Origin: Clitoria ternatea
Lineage: Eukaryota > Streptophyta > Magnoliopsida > Fabales > Fabaceae
Direction of reading: 5' to 3'
Assembly (NCBI GenBank): GCA_037962975.1
Contig: CM075675.1
Span: 42,702,501 to 42,766,500, forward strand
Length of the DNA stretch: 64,000 bases
Below the pieces are notes generated by a model. That model saw only the letters and a program-made list of their open reading frames with translations. It searched no databases and was not told the origin of the DNA. How positions within the stretch are numbered: position 1 is the stretch's first letter; every line of letters starts with the position of its first letter. The position numbers and the translations under genes are program-made. Below, piece by piece: positions 11,651-23,300 of this stretch.

Positions 11651-14047
11651 ATGGGGGACACCGGTTCGAGTAATGACTCCATTGAGGTCCTATCTGGTCC
11701 TCCTTTAATTACATCCCGGCGTCAGCCGGGTGGAGTTTCGAGCCGAGGTCCGAGTCACCAAAGTGGGGCAACTTCGGGAGCTTCACATCGGTTCGTCTCA
11801 TCAGGGCACCGTTTCTCCGCATTGCCTTTGTGGGAAACAGAGGGGTTTGACACATCGTCAGGCTCCTCGTTTAACTTTGGCGCTGCTAGTGAAGGGGGAA
11901 GCAGTGCCGATTTATATCTTACTGACGATGTGGCCTTTTACAGTTGTATTCCCTTTCTTCGCCATACCGTCCGAATGGCTTCTGAAAATTCCTCCACCGG
12001 TGTTGCTGTGATTACTGACCCTATTGAGACAAATGTCTTGGCACACCAGATCAACTGGCTAGCTGAGAAGGCCAGAGATCCTTACTTCTGGGTTCATGAA
12101 GACCCAAAGACGATTGTCTCCCGGTATGCTGAAGATGCTGCCGATGTCACCATCGAAGATGTCGTTGTCCATGCCGATGTGGAGCATGAAAACGACTTTA
12201 CTGTATTCTGCCCCCAAACCTCGGACAGGATCTGCCATCAACCGGGGTCAAGGAACCTCTTTATGTATGAGATGGTCTTCTCCAAGATCAGCGTCCGCTT
12301 TCCATTGACGGAGTTTGAGATGGGGGTACTCCGGTTTCTTGACTGCGCCCCTAGCCAACTTCATCCCAATGGCTGGGGCTTGGTAAGGTCCTTGGAAGTG
12401 CTTGGGGAGTACTTCCACTTCGTCCCCACAGTGGCCCTCTTTTTTACCTATTGCAGGGTGATGCGCCGGGGTAACTCTGGAGGGGGTCTAGGCTTTATCA
12501 ACCTCCGCTGCGACTCAAAGGTGGTTAACTTCGAAAGTTACACCGAATCGGCCAAGACGGACGGGGTCAGTTTCAAACACTCCTATGTCAAAGTCGAGGT
12601 CAATGCTGGTAGGCCGGTGTTCTGGGAGAATTCTGATTTTTCTAGAAAGTTTTACACCGGCTGGACTCATGAACACTTTCTCCTAACAAGCAATGCCTAC
12701 ATCGTCAGTGAGAGTAACTTGTCAACTGAGTCCAAGAAAGTCCTGGACGCTCTGAAGGGTTATTCGGCCATTGCCAAGTTCTCCTGCAAGAGGCTTTTGG
12801 GGACGGAGTCAGGCCGGGATACTTATCTTGGTAGTCATTGTTCACTTTCCTCCTTTTATTATCTATTTATTTCTGATACATTCACACCGGTACTAACATC
12901 GTTTTTTTTTCTTTGAAGGCGAGATGGCTCGGATAGACATCCTCAGGAAACTGAGAGAGGCTGCTGAAGCCCGAAACGCCGTCGCTGCCGCACAGGAGAA
13001 CAGGGTGACTCCTCGACGCACGTCGGCCAAGGTGGTGAGCATACCGGCAGAAAATATTGAGGCAATGACCCTGGGACCGGCTGAAAGGGCCCCAGCTAAA
13101 AGGAAGTCCAACATCGGCTCAACCTCCAAGCCGAAAAAGCAGAAGGCTCGAAAGGTTGTGGCCGAGGTAGAGGTGCCAACGGAGGAGGAGGCCGGTCCTG
13201 TAAATGTTTCTCCAGCCCGGTCTCAACCCGAGGACATCGTTGTCAATTCCCGCCTCTCGGACTTTCTGGAATACGTTGGAGGGACTCCGGCTCGGGTCCA
13301 CATCCCCTTCAAGCTCAAAGCCGATCTTCCTGCTCCTGAAGCCCAATCTGCTGCCGAAGCAGCCATTTTCAATTTGGTTGAGGCGGCCGGAGTTCTTAGT
13401 TCTTTAGGCCGCTCTTACTACTCCGGAGTCGAGGCTAAGGAATGCCTAGACCGGATGAAAAAAGCTGAGGCCTTGAGAGTCGAGGCTCAGACCGCTTTGA
13501 CCCAGAAGGAGCAGGAGCTGACCAAGAGCAAGGAGGACCTGTCTGAACTCACTGCTGCTTACACATCGGCTGCCAAGAGGGCAGATGCTGCTGAGGCTAA
13601 GGCTAAGGCTTCAGAGGACGCTCTCAAAGCTCTCCGGACCGAACTGGATGAAGCCAAGGCTGCGAAGGCCGAGGTGGACGAGAAAACAAAGAACTATCCG
13701 GGAAGCTTGCCGATGTGCAGGAAGAGCAAGCGAAGGAGCGGATGGAAGCCGAGGAGCAGATGGCTGAATTTTCGATACTGGCCGATGTCGCCTTCAGTTC
13801 TGCCGTTCGCCAGGTTGTACATCGGAATTCCGCTGTTCAACTTAACCTGAACGGTATAGGTGTCTACTATGAATTTCATGGTGGTCACCTATATGCTATG
13901 GACCGGGGTCAGGCTTCAGAACCTGAGGATATTCCTTATGAACTGATGCCCCTCCCCGAAGGCCAGAGCATGGAACTGAGGACGGTGTCGGAGGAATCCG
14001 AGAGGACAGCCTCTGCTAGACCGGACTCTCCAGCACCCAACTCTTAG
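11651..14047 (+). CDS. Antisense extra ORF of Ogre B (plant transposon protein type), two exons
   Basis: Runs opposite to the element genes, between the 3' LTR and pol. Exon 1 (11651-12830) encodes an acidic Ser-rich N-terminus and a domain with FEMGVLRFLDCAPSQLHPNGW and FFTYCRVM, which I recognise as the 'putative gypsy type transposon' family (Pfam Transposase_28 type). Exon 2 (12919 on) has a basic region (KRKSNIGSTSKPKKQKARK) and an Ala/Lys/Glu coiled coil (about 13440-13690). The intron 12831-12918 is GT...AG with a T-rich tract, and the two frames join exactly. One base appears missing near 13690, shifting the coiled coil into the frame that ends at 14047. Antisense ORFs at this place are known in TAT/Ogre elements; their role is unknown. 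Nuclear location is inferred from the basic stretch. Confidence 0.8.
12831..12918 (+). other. Intron of the antisense ORF (88 bp)
   Basis: Donor CTTG|GTAGTC and acceptor TTTTTTTTTCTTTGAAG|GC. Exon 1 ends with one base of a codon; exon 2 supplies the other two (G|GC) and reads on as G-E-M-A-R-I-D without a break. Without splicing, exon 1 would run to a stop at 12916. Confidence 0.75.
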
Positions 14048-14640
14048 GGTTTTTTTTTTCTTAGCCTTGTTCCGGGATGGGCTCTGGAGTTTTACTTTTT
14101 GTAATGGCCTCAGTGCCCTCTATTAATACAATGCAATTTTCATCCATCTGCTTGTCTTCTTTTTCTTTCAAAATGTTTCCAAGTATCTCTCTCTTGTGAC
14201 CGGTATGACTTGAAGTAACACCGTCTAATTATCAACTTAGGACTTCATCATGAACATTCTTTTGCGAAGCATAGAACCTCGGATTAGTGTGTCACGGCCA
14301 CCCCGTCCACAACTTTGATTAACCTTCAAACCTCCGGTGTAATTGGCCTGACATCGGTCTTGGCAACAACCCAATTCTATCCGAGGTGGGTTTCATGACA
14401 CCGTTTGTTACGCCTCGAAGTGGTAAGAGGTGTAACCATTGGGACACCGTCTCTCACAACTTGACAGGGTCTACTTCATTTGACCTTGAGGGTCATGACA
14501 CCGTCCTTTGGATTACCACGTCTTAGAATAGAGTGGACCTCCTCTACCTAGTGTTCATATCGGATCAACACCGTTTTTTTTTTTTTGAAGAATCAAGAGA
14601 GTTGTTTTCTTCTTTAACATACGGTGGGTGATAGGAAGGT
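14048..14640 (-). other. Ogre B spacer downstream of antisense ORF
   Basis: No gene. Probably the 3' UTR of the antisense gene (AATACA-type sequences near 14124-14135) plus unique sequence with repeated ACACCGTC phrases. Leads into the tandem array. Confidence 0.5.
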
Positions 14641-14669
14641 AACAGTGGGGAATTGCACCTTGATTGAAG

Positions 14670-15720
14670 ATAAAATATGGGGTGTGGCCCTTGATTTATG
14701 GAAGAGTAAAAAAAACGGGGTTGTCTTTTGACTGACTGGAAAATAAATGTGGGGTGTGGCCCTTGGTTTGCAGAAAGGTAAAGGTGGGGGATTGCCCCTT
14801 GACTGACAGGAAAATAAATGTGGGGTGTGGCCCTTGGTCTGCAGAATGGTAAAGGTGGGGGATTGCCCCTTGGCTGACAAAAATAAATGTGGGGTGTGGC
14901 CCTTGGTTTGCAGAATGGTAAAGGTGGGGGATTGCCCCTTGGCTGACAGGAAAATAAATATGGGGTGTGGCCCTTGGTCTGCAGAATGGTAAAGGTGGGG
15001 GATTGCCCCTCGGCTGACAAAAATAAATGTGGGGTGTGGCCCTTGGTTTGCAGAATGGTAAAGGTGGGGGATTGCCCCTTGGCTGACAGGAAAATAAATG
15101 TGGGGTGTGGCCCTTGGTTTGCAGAAAGGTAAAGGTGGGGATTGCCCCTTGACTGACAGGAAAATAAATGTGGGGTGTGGCCCTTGGTCTGCGGAATGGT
15201 AAAGGTGGGGGATTGCCCCTTGGCTGACAGGAAAGTAAATGTGGGGTGTGGCCCTTGGTCTGCGGAATGGTAAAGGTGGGGGATTGCCCCTTGGCTGACA
15301 GGAAAATAAATGTGGGGTGTGGCCCTTGGTCTGCGGAATGGTAAAGGTGGGGGATTGCCCCTTGGCTGACAGGAAAATAAATGTGGGGTGTGGCCCTTAG
15401 TCTGCGGAATGGTAAAGGTGGGGGATTGCCCCTTGGCTGACTGGAAAATAAATGTGGGGTGTGGCCCTTGGTCTGCGGAATGGTAAAGGTGGGGGATTGC
15501 CCCTTGGCTGACAGGAAAATAAATGTGGGGTGTGGCCCTTGGTCTGCAGAATGGTAAAGGTGGGGGATTGCCCCTTGGCTGTCAGGAAAATAAATGTGGG
15601 GTGTGGCCCTTGGTCTGCAGAATGGTAAAGGTGGGGGATTGCCCCTTGGCTGTCAGGAAAATAAATGTGGGGGGTGGCCCTGGGTCTGCAGAATGGTAAA
15701 GGTGGGGGATTGCCCCTTGA
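14670..15720 (-). repeat. 71-bp tandem array in Ogre B (~15 copies)
   Basis: The unit is about 71 bp and contains GTGGGGTGTGGCCCTTGGTC, GGTAAAGGTGGGGGATTGCC and CTGACAGGAAAATAAAT. The period was checked at successive CCCTTGGTCT positions (15181 to 15252). All three - strand frames remain largely open, giving false ORFs with SQGAIPHLYHSADQGPHPTF-like repeats. Located in the hypervariable zone between pol and the 3' LTR. Confidence 0.92.
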
Positions 15721-16735
15721 CTGATAGGAAAAACCCGGGGGGATGCCCCAGTTTGACATGATTGGATGAAATCTTGGGGAACTGCCCCTTGAATGAAAGA
15801 ACAAACCCAGGGAGATGCCCCAGTTTGGGTTGACCGGGAAGTGTAGTCCCACTGGGGAAGGATTGGGAAGTGTAGTTTTTGGTGATTATGGTTCCGCTGG
15901 GGAATGAGAACTTGGGAAGTGCCGGTTTTGGCGCTTGTGATTTCACTGGGGGACGCCAATCTACTGATTTCTCTTGGGGAAAACTTCTGGTCCGGAGCTT
16001 TGGTGTCCGGCTCCTCATTTCTGTGTGACGTAGTTCCATCACCCTTCAAAACAGATGGTTAGAAGCACGAGTAATCAAAAGAATTGACATTTCGAGCGAC
16101 CTTTCCTAAGAGATAGGCTTTCAAGATAACTCATGGATGAGATAGAGACAAATTCTGTCTTCCAGGAACATAATTAACAGAATTGGTCATGCTTTCTCAC
16201 GGGCCGGGTCTGACGCCAGGATACATTTCGTTTCACCATGACTTTTCATTTCATCACTTTTCATTTCGAAAATTTCCTCTTAAGAAAAACTTGTTCGTTT
16301 ATAAGATTCAGCTGTAGACTCAGGGGAAGGAAAGGGAAAGCTTATTTTATTATTGAATATAAGTATGTACATTGGTAATGAAGGTAAAGGTAACAAAAAC
16401 GTATGTATAAACAATTAAAGGTGGGAGAGAAAGAAGGCCTTTTGAACCCTCCAGCGACTCCCCGCGAGTGATAAGAATCCGGATCTTTCCTTACGACTTC
16501 GAGACCATCCTCTGATTTTACTTCTGGGAAATGATTTTGACAAAGATGCGCTTGCCTGACCAGTTTTCCTTCTCTGAAGAGTTCACGTCCTCATGCCTGA
16601 ACTTGTGGCTTTTTATTCTACCTGAGCCGCCCTTCTGGGTTTTCGACTCATCAAGCAGCTCTAATTTTTGCCTAGGCTGCCCCATAGGTTTTCAGCCTAG
16701 CGAGCACCTTTTTTGTTTTTTTTTTGTTTTTTTTT
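15721..16735 (-). other. Ogre B region between pol end and tandem array
   Basis: No gene. 15720-15830 holds diverged GGGG-N-GCCCC repeats related to 43860-44590 of element A. 16040-16735 is unique sequence shared with 45061-46389 and has T-rich tracts just past the pol stop. Open - strand frames near 15582-16049 are repeat artefacts. Confidence 0.6.
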
Positions 16736-19700
16736 TTAGACAAAATATTTCTTCACCGCGTCGGTGTTCACAGGCATTGGTAGATCCTCTCCATCCACGT
16801 TGGTGAGGATTAGAGCTCCTCCAGTGAAAGCCTTCTTCACGACGTATGGTCCTTCGTAATTAGGTGTCCATTTCCCTCGGATGTCCTTTTGGGTTGGCAA
16901 GATTTTCTTGAGGACTAGGTCTCCTTCTCGGAATTGTCGAGGTCGTACCTTCTTTTCAAACGCTCGTTTCATACGCTTTTGATACAGCTGACCATGACAA
17001 AGGGCCGCTAATCTCTTCCCATCAATCAGATTTAACTGGTCATGTCGAGTTTGGGTCCATTCAGTTTCCTTTAATTCCGCCTCCATTATCACTCGGAGAG
17101 AAGGGATCTCTACTTCGAAAGGCAGGACTGCCTCCATACCATAAACCAGGGAGAATGGAGTTGCCCCAGTTGAAGTTCGGACCGAGGTACGATACCCATG
17201 TAAAGCAAAGGGGAGCATTTCGCTCCAATCTCTGTAGGTCACAACCATTTTCTGTACGATCTTCTTGATGTTTTTATTGGCTGCCTCGACTGCCCCATTC
17301 ATTTTAGGGCGATACGGGGAGGAATTATGATGGTGGATTTTGAAGTCTTCACAAAGTTCCTTCATCATTTTGTTATTCAAATTCATGCCATTATCAGTGA
17401 TGATCTGACTCGGCAGACCGTACCGGCATATCAGTTCACGCTTGACAAATTTAACCACAACACTCCTTGTCACATTGGCGTACGAAGCAGCTTCTACCCA
17501 TTTTGTGAAATAGTCGATAGCGACTAAAATGAAACGATGACCGTTAGAGGCTTTTGGCTCGATGGGTCCAATGACGTCCATACCCCACATTGAAAAGGGC
17601 CAGGGAGCTGACAAGACATTCAGGGAAGATGGGGAAGCGTGAATATGGTCCGCGTATATCTGACATTTATGACACTTACGAACATAGGCAAAACAGTCTG
17701 ACTCCATGGTCATCCAGTAGTAACCAGCCCTCAAGATCTTTCTCGACATGGCGTGCCCGTTGGTGTGAGTTCCAAAACATCCCTCGTGGACATCCCTCAT
17801 GATTTTACTTGCCTCGTCGGTGTCGATGCAACGAAGAAGGACAGAGTCGTAGTTTCTCTTATAAAGCACATCACCGTTTAAGAAGAAACCCATGGCGAGC
17901 CGTCGCAGGGTTCTTTTATCATTCTCTGTAGCACCTTCGGGATATTCTTGATTTCGGACATACCTCTTGATATCGTAATACCAAGGCTTCCCATCTGACT
18001 CCCTTTCAATCATCTGGCAATATACGGGTTCGTGGTGCCGCACTATTTCAATGAGAGGCATGTCGTAATCATTGCTCACCTTGAACATAGATGCTAGGGT
18101 AGCCAAAGCATCAGCCATTTGGTTGTCCTCCCGGGGAACATGGTGAAAAGAAACATCATCAAATTCCTTAATCAACTCCTTGATGCGAGTTTGATAGGGA
18201 ATTAATTTGCTGTCTCTAGTCTCCCACTCTCCTTTTAGTTGGTGAATAACCAGGGCAGAATCCCCGTATACTTCCAATTTCTTCACTCTGGCATCCAATG
18301 CTGCTTGGATTCCTAGAGAACACGCCTCGTACTCAGCGATGTTATTGGTACAATCAAAACATAATCGAGCACAAACGGGGATAAGTTCTCTGTCAGGTGA
18401 AATGAGGATTGCTCCGATTCCGTGTCCTAATGTGTTAGAAGCACCATCAAACCTTAGGGTCCATTTATCCTTTTGGGCTCCTTCTTCATCAATCAGGGCC
18501 ATGATATCTTCGTCCGGGAAGTCAAACTGCATGGGCTGATAATCTCTTATGGGTTGATGAGCTAGGTAGTCAGCCAGAACACTTCCTTTTATAGCCTTCT
18601 GAGTGACATAGACTATATCGTACTCAGTTAGCAGGACCTGCCATCGAGCAATCCTTCCGGTCAAGGCAGGTTTTTCAAAGATATATTTGACAGGGTCCAT
18701 TTTGGAAACTAGCCAAGTAGTGTGGTTTATCATGTATTGCCTCAAACGTCGGGCTGCCCATGCTAACGCACAACAGGTCCTTTCCAGAGCAGAATACCTC
18801 ATCTCGCAGTCAGTGAACTTCTTGCTTAGATAATAAATGGCATGCTCTTTCTTCCCAGTCTCATCATGTTGCCCCAACACACAACCCATGGATTCATCTA
18901 ACACTGTAAGGTATAAAATGAGTGGTCTTCCCAGGGTAGGTGGGATCAAAACTGGCGGGTTCTGTAAGTACTGCTTTATCTTTTCAAAAGCCTTTTGACA
19001 ATCCTCGTTCCATTGAACTGGTTGATTCTTACGGAGCAATTTGAAAATTGGCTCGCATGTTGCCGTCAACTGTGAGATGAAGCGAGCGATGTAATTTAAT
19101 CTCCCTAGGAAACCTCTAACTTCCTTTTCTGTACGGGGAGGAGGCATTTCAAGAATGGCTTTAACTTTGTCAGGGTCGACCTCTATGCCTCTCTTGCTTA
19201 CTATGAATCCCAGCAATTTCCCAGATCTTGCGCCGAAGGTGCACTTGGCTGGGTTTAGCCTAAGCCTGAATTTCCTCAGCCTTTCGAAGAGTTTCCTTAA
19301 GTCTTCCATATGCCCTTCATCCGTTTTAGACTTGGCAATAATATCATCGACGTAAACCTCTACCTCCTTGTGCATCATGTCATGGAAAAGGGTTACCATG
19401 GCCCTCTGGTAAGTTGCTCCGGCATTCTTTAGACCGAAAGACATCACCTTATAACAGAAGGTTCCCCACAAGGTGACAAATGTGGTTTTTTCCATATCCT
19501 CGGGCGCCATCTTAATTTGATTGTACCCGGAGAAACCGTCCATGAATGAAAAGATCGTATGTTGCGCGGTATTGTCGACCAGAACATCAATCTGAGACAG
19601 GGGAAAATCATCCTTGGGGCTAGCCCTGTTCAAATCGCGATAGTCCACGCACATTCGTACTTTGCCATCCTTTTTCGGGACCGAGACGATATTTGCCACC

Positions 19701-20180
19701 CACTGTGGGTATTTTGCCACGGCTAAGAACCCGGCATCAAATTTCTTCTTGACTTCTTCCTTGATTTTCAAAAGCATCTCAGGTTTCATACGTCGCAGCT
19801 TCTGCTTTACTGGCGGACATTCGGGTTTTAAGGGTAGCCTATGTTCGACAATGCTATTGTCCAGTCCCGGCATATCTTGGTAAGACCAGGCGAAAACATC
19901 ACTGAACTCTCTCAACAACCTAATTAGTTCCTGCTTCTGTTCTTTACTTAACGAGGTACCAATTTTGACTTCCTTTTTGACTCCTCCAGTTCCCAAATCG
20001 ATAACCTCGGCTATCTCTAAGTAGGGCAGAATTTCCCTATCCTCTTGTTCCAATAACCGGGTTAACTCAGGCGAGGGATCACAGTCTTCATCATATTCCT
20101 CATTGGCGCAATCAGTTAGACAGTCAGAATCGTGAAATAAGACCGAATTCTCACTATTCTCAGATGAATCGCTTTCGGAT
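16736..20180 (-). CDS. Ogre B pol: reverse transcriptase, two RNase H domains, integrase
   Basis: Open for the whole exon: 1105 residues from the UUG-type position at 20053, plus 42 residues upstream to the predicted splice acceptor at 20181. Domains in order: RT with CVDYRDLN and YVDDIIAKSK (about residues 130-240); a first RNase H (about 390-480, LSKKFTDCEMRYSALERTC); a second RNase H with RFDGASN, NIAEYEA, YGDSALV and DNQMADALA (about 535-665); integrase with its zinc-binding region ending CHKCQIYAD and the D,D,E core in MDVIGPIEP, IITDNGMNL and NGAVEAANK (about 740-960). The second RNase H is the hallmark of the TAT/Ogre lineage. No stop or frameshift, so this copy could still supply these enzymes. 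Confidence 0.94.
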
Positions 20181-20372
20181 CTGCATTTTCAGTGTATCAT
20201 AGCAAATGAAAAGGAAAACAAGCAAGAGGAAGGTTTAAATAATAGGTTACTAAACAGATCAAGCTATTTGGAAACTGACGGCATTTATTATTCAAACAAA
20301 CGAACAAGTTTTTATTGTTACAAAATGAGATCCCGAAGCATAGCTAAAGGATCGAACAGAAAACATGATTAC
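20181..20372 (-). other. Predicted Ogre intron between gag-pro and pol (192 bp)
   Basis: On the - strand the donor is TCAAA|GTAATC and the acceptor is AATGCAG|ATCC. The gag-pro frame leaves two bases of a codon before the donor, and the pol exon supplies one base before continuing in the open pol frame. Removal of 192 bases therefore keeps frame and skips the gag-pro stop at 20369-20371. Element A conserves both borders (46992 and 46767). Splicing at this position is experimentally known for Ogre; I infer it here from sequence. Confidence 0.8.
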
Positions 20373-23300
20373 TTTGATGAAATGGTACAAATCGTGGGGA
20401 ATTCTATGACCTCCCAGTTGTTCAGTTCCCGACCGGGTGAGCCAGCATACACCAATCCGGGGCCTTCATCAAGATCACTTTGGATCACGGCCACTTGATC
20501 TGGAAATATTACTCCGGCGCTCCTGAAGCTCTGGTAGAGGTCACAGATGGGGATTTTCGCAGTGTTGAAAGCATGCCCGATATGACGAGTAATTCTTTTC
20601 CCTCTCCTCTCTTCTTCTACCCTTTTTTGGTCTTCAGTGGTAGGCTGGTATCCCAGGCCGTACCTATTTTTGTTCTCAGGGAGACAGACAGGTTGAATTC
20701 TTCCTTCCAGTTCTCTTCCGAGTCCTTTTCCCGGTTTATATCCTCCTCGTAGCATGGTCTTTGCTACTGCTAGCGGTACCTTTGGGAAAGGCATGCTTGT
20801 GGCGTTGGCTATCTCCAAAGCCTGGAATGATGTCTCGAGGGCTTCCTCGGCTGCCTCTACATAGGGGGTAGTAACTGGCTTACTGACCAGAAGATCCTCC
20901 TCTCCAGAAACGATTACCAGCCTGTTATCAACGATGAACTTTAGTTTCTGGTGTAAAGTGGAAGAAACTACCCCTGCTGAATGGATCCATGGCCTCCCTA
21001 ACAAGCAACTATAGGCGGGCATGATATCCATTACTTGGAAGAGAACTTGAAAGATATGGGGTCCAACTTGTATGGGTAGTTCAACTTCGCCTATGACCTC
21101 CCGCCGGGTCCCATCAAAAGCTCTTACTATCATGGAGCTCGGTCTCATGCATGCCCCATCTATGGGTAGTTTAGCTAATGTAGACTTAGGCATCACGTTC
21201 AAGGATGATCCATTATCGACGAGCACTTTTGCCATAATATGGTCTTGACACTTCACAGAGATGTGGAGAGCCTTGTTGTGTCCTTTCCCTTCCACCGGCA
21301 CCTCGTCATCCGTGAAAGTCAGATAGTTACTGGCCACTATATGTCCAACAATACCTTGGAACTTATCAACAGGCAAGTCATGTTTCATGTGTGCCTCACT
21401 TAGCACCTTCATCAGTGCGTTCCGATGTGATTCAGAACTCGTCAGCAGAGATAATAAGGAGATCTTGGCGGGAGTATAGTTCAACTGATCCAATACCTGG
21501 TAATCGCTGTGGCGGATAAATTTTAAGAACTCCTTAGTCTCCTCTTCTGGAACAACCTTCTTTGCTTCGCCAGCGATCCCAACCTTCCCGGTTTTGCCTT
21601 CCGCGGCAGTCTTGTCTTGCTTTGGCTCTGAAGGCGCATATACTCTCCCACTTCGGGTCATTCCGCCTACACCGGCGATGTTGGTGACCAACAAAGCAGG
21701 CGCTGGATCTACCATTACGGGATTGGAAACAACTATGTCCGTGTTATACTTCCAAGGCACGGCGTGGGAGTTGTCATACGGGAATGGAGCAGGTGGCTGG
21801 GCCGTAATAGTAGTTCTGGCAGGGGTCTGCGTTACCGACGCACTTTTGCTATAAAATATGACCAGGGGTTTTGAGGCCCGAGGTCCAGTCTGTCCCTGTA
21901 TCATATTCACCTCATTGCCATGGCGCTTGCAGACTCGTATAGTGTGACTGTCCATAAACCTTTGGAGAGTTTTTCGAAAATCTTGCTGCTTTGTTGATTG
22001 GGCATCATCGAAGTCTTCATCCCATTTGTCCTTTACTAACCCTACCTCAAACATAAGGGAGTGAATTTCTTTTAGAGGCATCTGAATATCCTCAACATTG
22101 GATGTATACTCCACATCTTCCCCGATAGCATTGACCCCGGGCCCTTCATGATTAGGCAGAGGGTTTGTTGTTACATTTGGACTTCCTTCTCGGAAGCTTA
22201 TCCAATCTGCCTGGATCAGGTCCCTTACTTTATATTTCAAAGCCAGGCAATTTTCAGTAGAATGGCCTGGTGCACCCGCATGATAATCACACCGGGCGTT
22301 AGGGTCATATCCCCTAGGATAAGGCGGCTGTAGTGGCCTCAAGGGACAGGGTACTACTAGAGTTTTTTCAATGAGGTGAGGCAAGAGTTCGGTATAGGAT
22401 ATTGGGATGGGATCGAACTGGGGTGGAGCACGGTCATTGTTCCTTCTTTGGATATTTGGCGGTGGGTTGGCTTGTGGTGCTTGGTGTGGTATCTGTGGTG
22501 GCGCAGGCGGCCGTACAATGGTTGGTCTGAATTGTGGTGGATTAAGGTTTGGAATGGCTGCCACATACGGGTGCGACACGCCGGGATATACTGGTGAAAG
22601 GCTAACTGGGGTAGGTGGCCCTGCCAGGTTCCTTCTCTGGTTGTGAGAGACCAAGTTGGTCTCCCCTTCTCTTCTCCTGTTTTCGCCAAGTGTAGGTCTC
22701 CTTGTAGCTCCCATCCCAGATGGACTTCGGACTATCCTGCCGGTCCTTAGCCCATTTTCTATCCTTTCTCCAATAGTGACAATATCAGAGAAATGGGACG
22801 AGACACTTCCAATCATCTTCTCATAGAAAGGAGTTTGAAGCGTATCTATGAACATAGTGATCACCTCCTTTTCAGATAGAGGTGGGTCAACCTGTGCCGC
22901 CACTTTGCGCCACCTCTGGGCGTACTCCTTGAACGTCTCGTTATCTTTCTTAATCATATTCTGCAACTGTCCCCTATCCGGGGCCATATCCAGGTTATAT
23001 TTGTATTGTTGCATGAATGAGTCTGCTAGGTCCTTCCAGCAACGTATACGAGAGCGCTCCAGATGATTTTACCATGTCAGGGGAGCCCCAACCAGGCTGT
23101 CCTGAAAACAATGAATCAGCAGAGGGTCATTTGACGCATGCGAAGCCATCTTACGGCAATACATGGTTAGATGATTCTTTAGGCACGTCAACCCTCTGTA
23201 TTTGTCAAAATCGGGCGTCTTGAATTTAGGAGGTATGACGACATCAGGGATTAGGCAAAGTTCAGCAGCAGTGCCTGTCCCAAATCTATTTGTTCCTTCC

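Noticed and set aside
12831..12918. Treating the two antisense ORFs at 11651 and 12924 as separate genes
   Set aside because: A GT-AG intron joins them in frame, and the ATG at 12924 is internal to exon 2.
14565..16049. Overlapping - strand open frames encoding Pro/His-rich repeats
   Set aside because: All derive from the 71-bp tandem array; three frames are equally open and no start, domain or conservation supports a gene.
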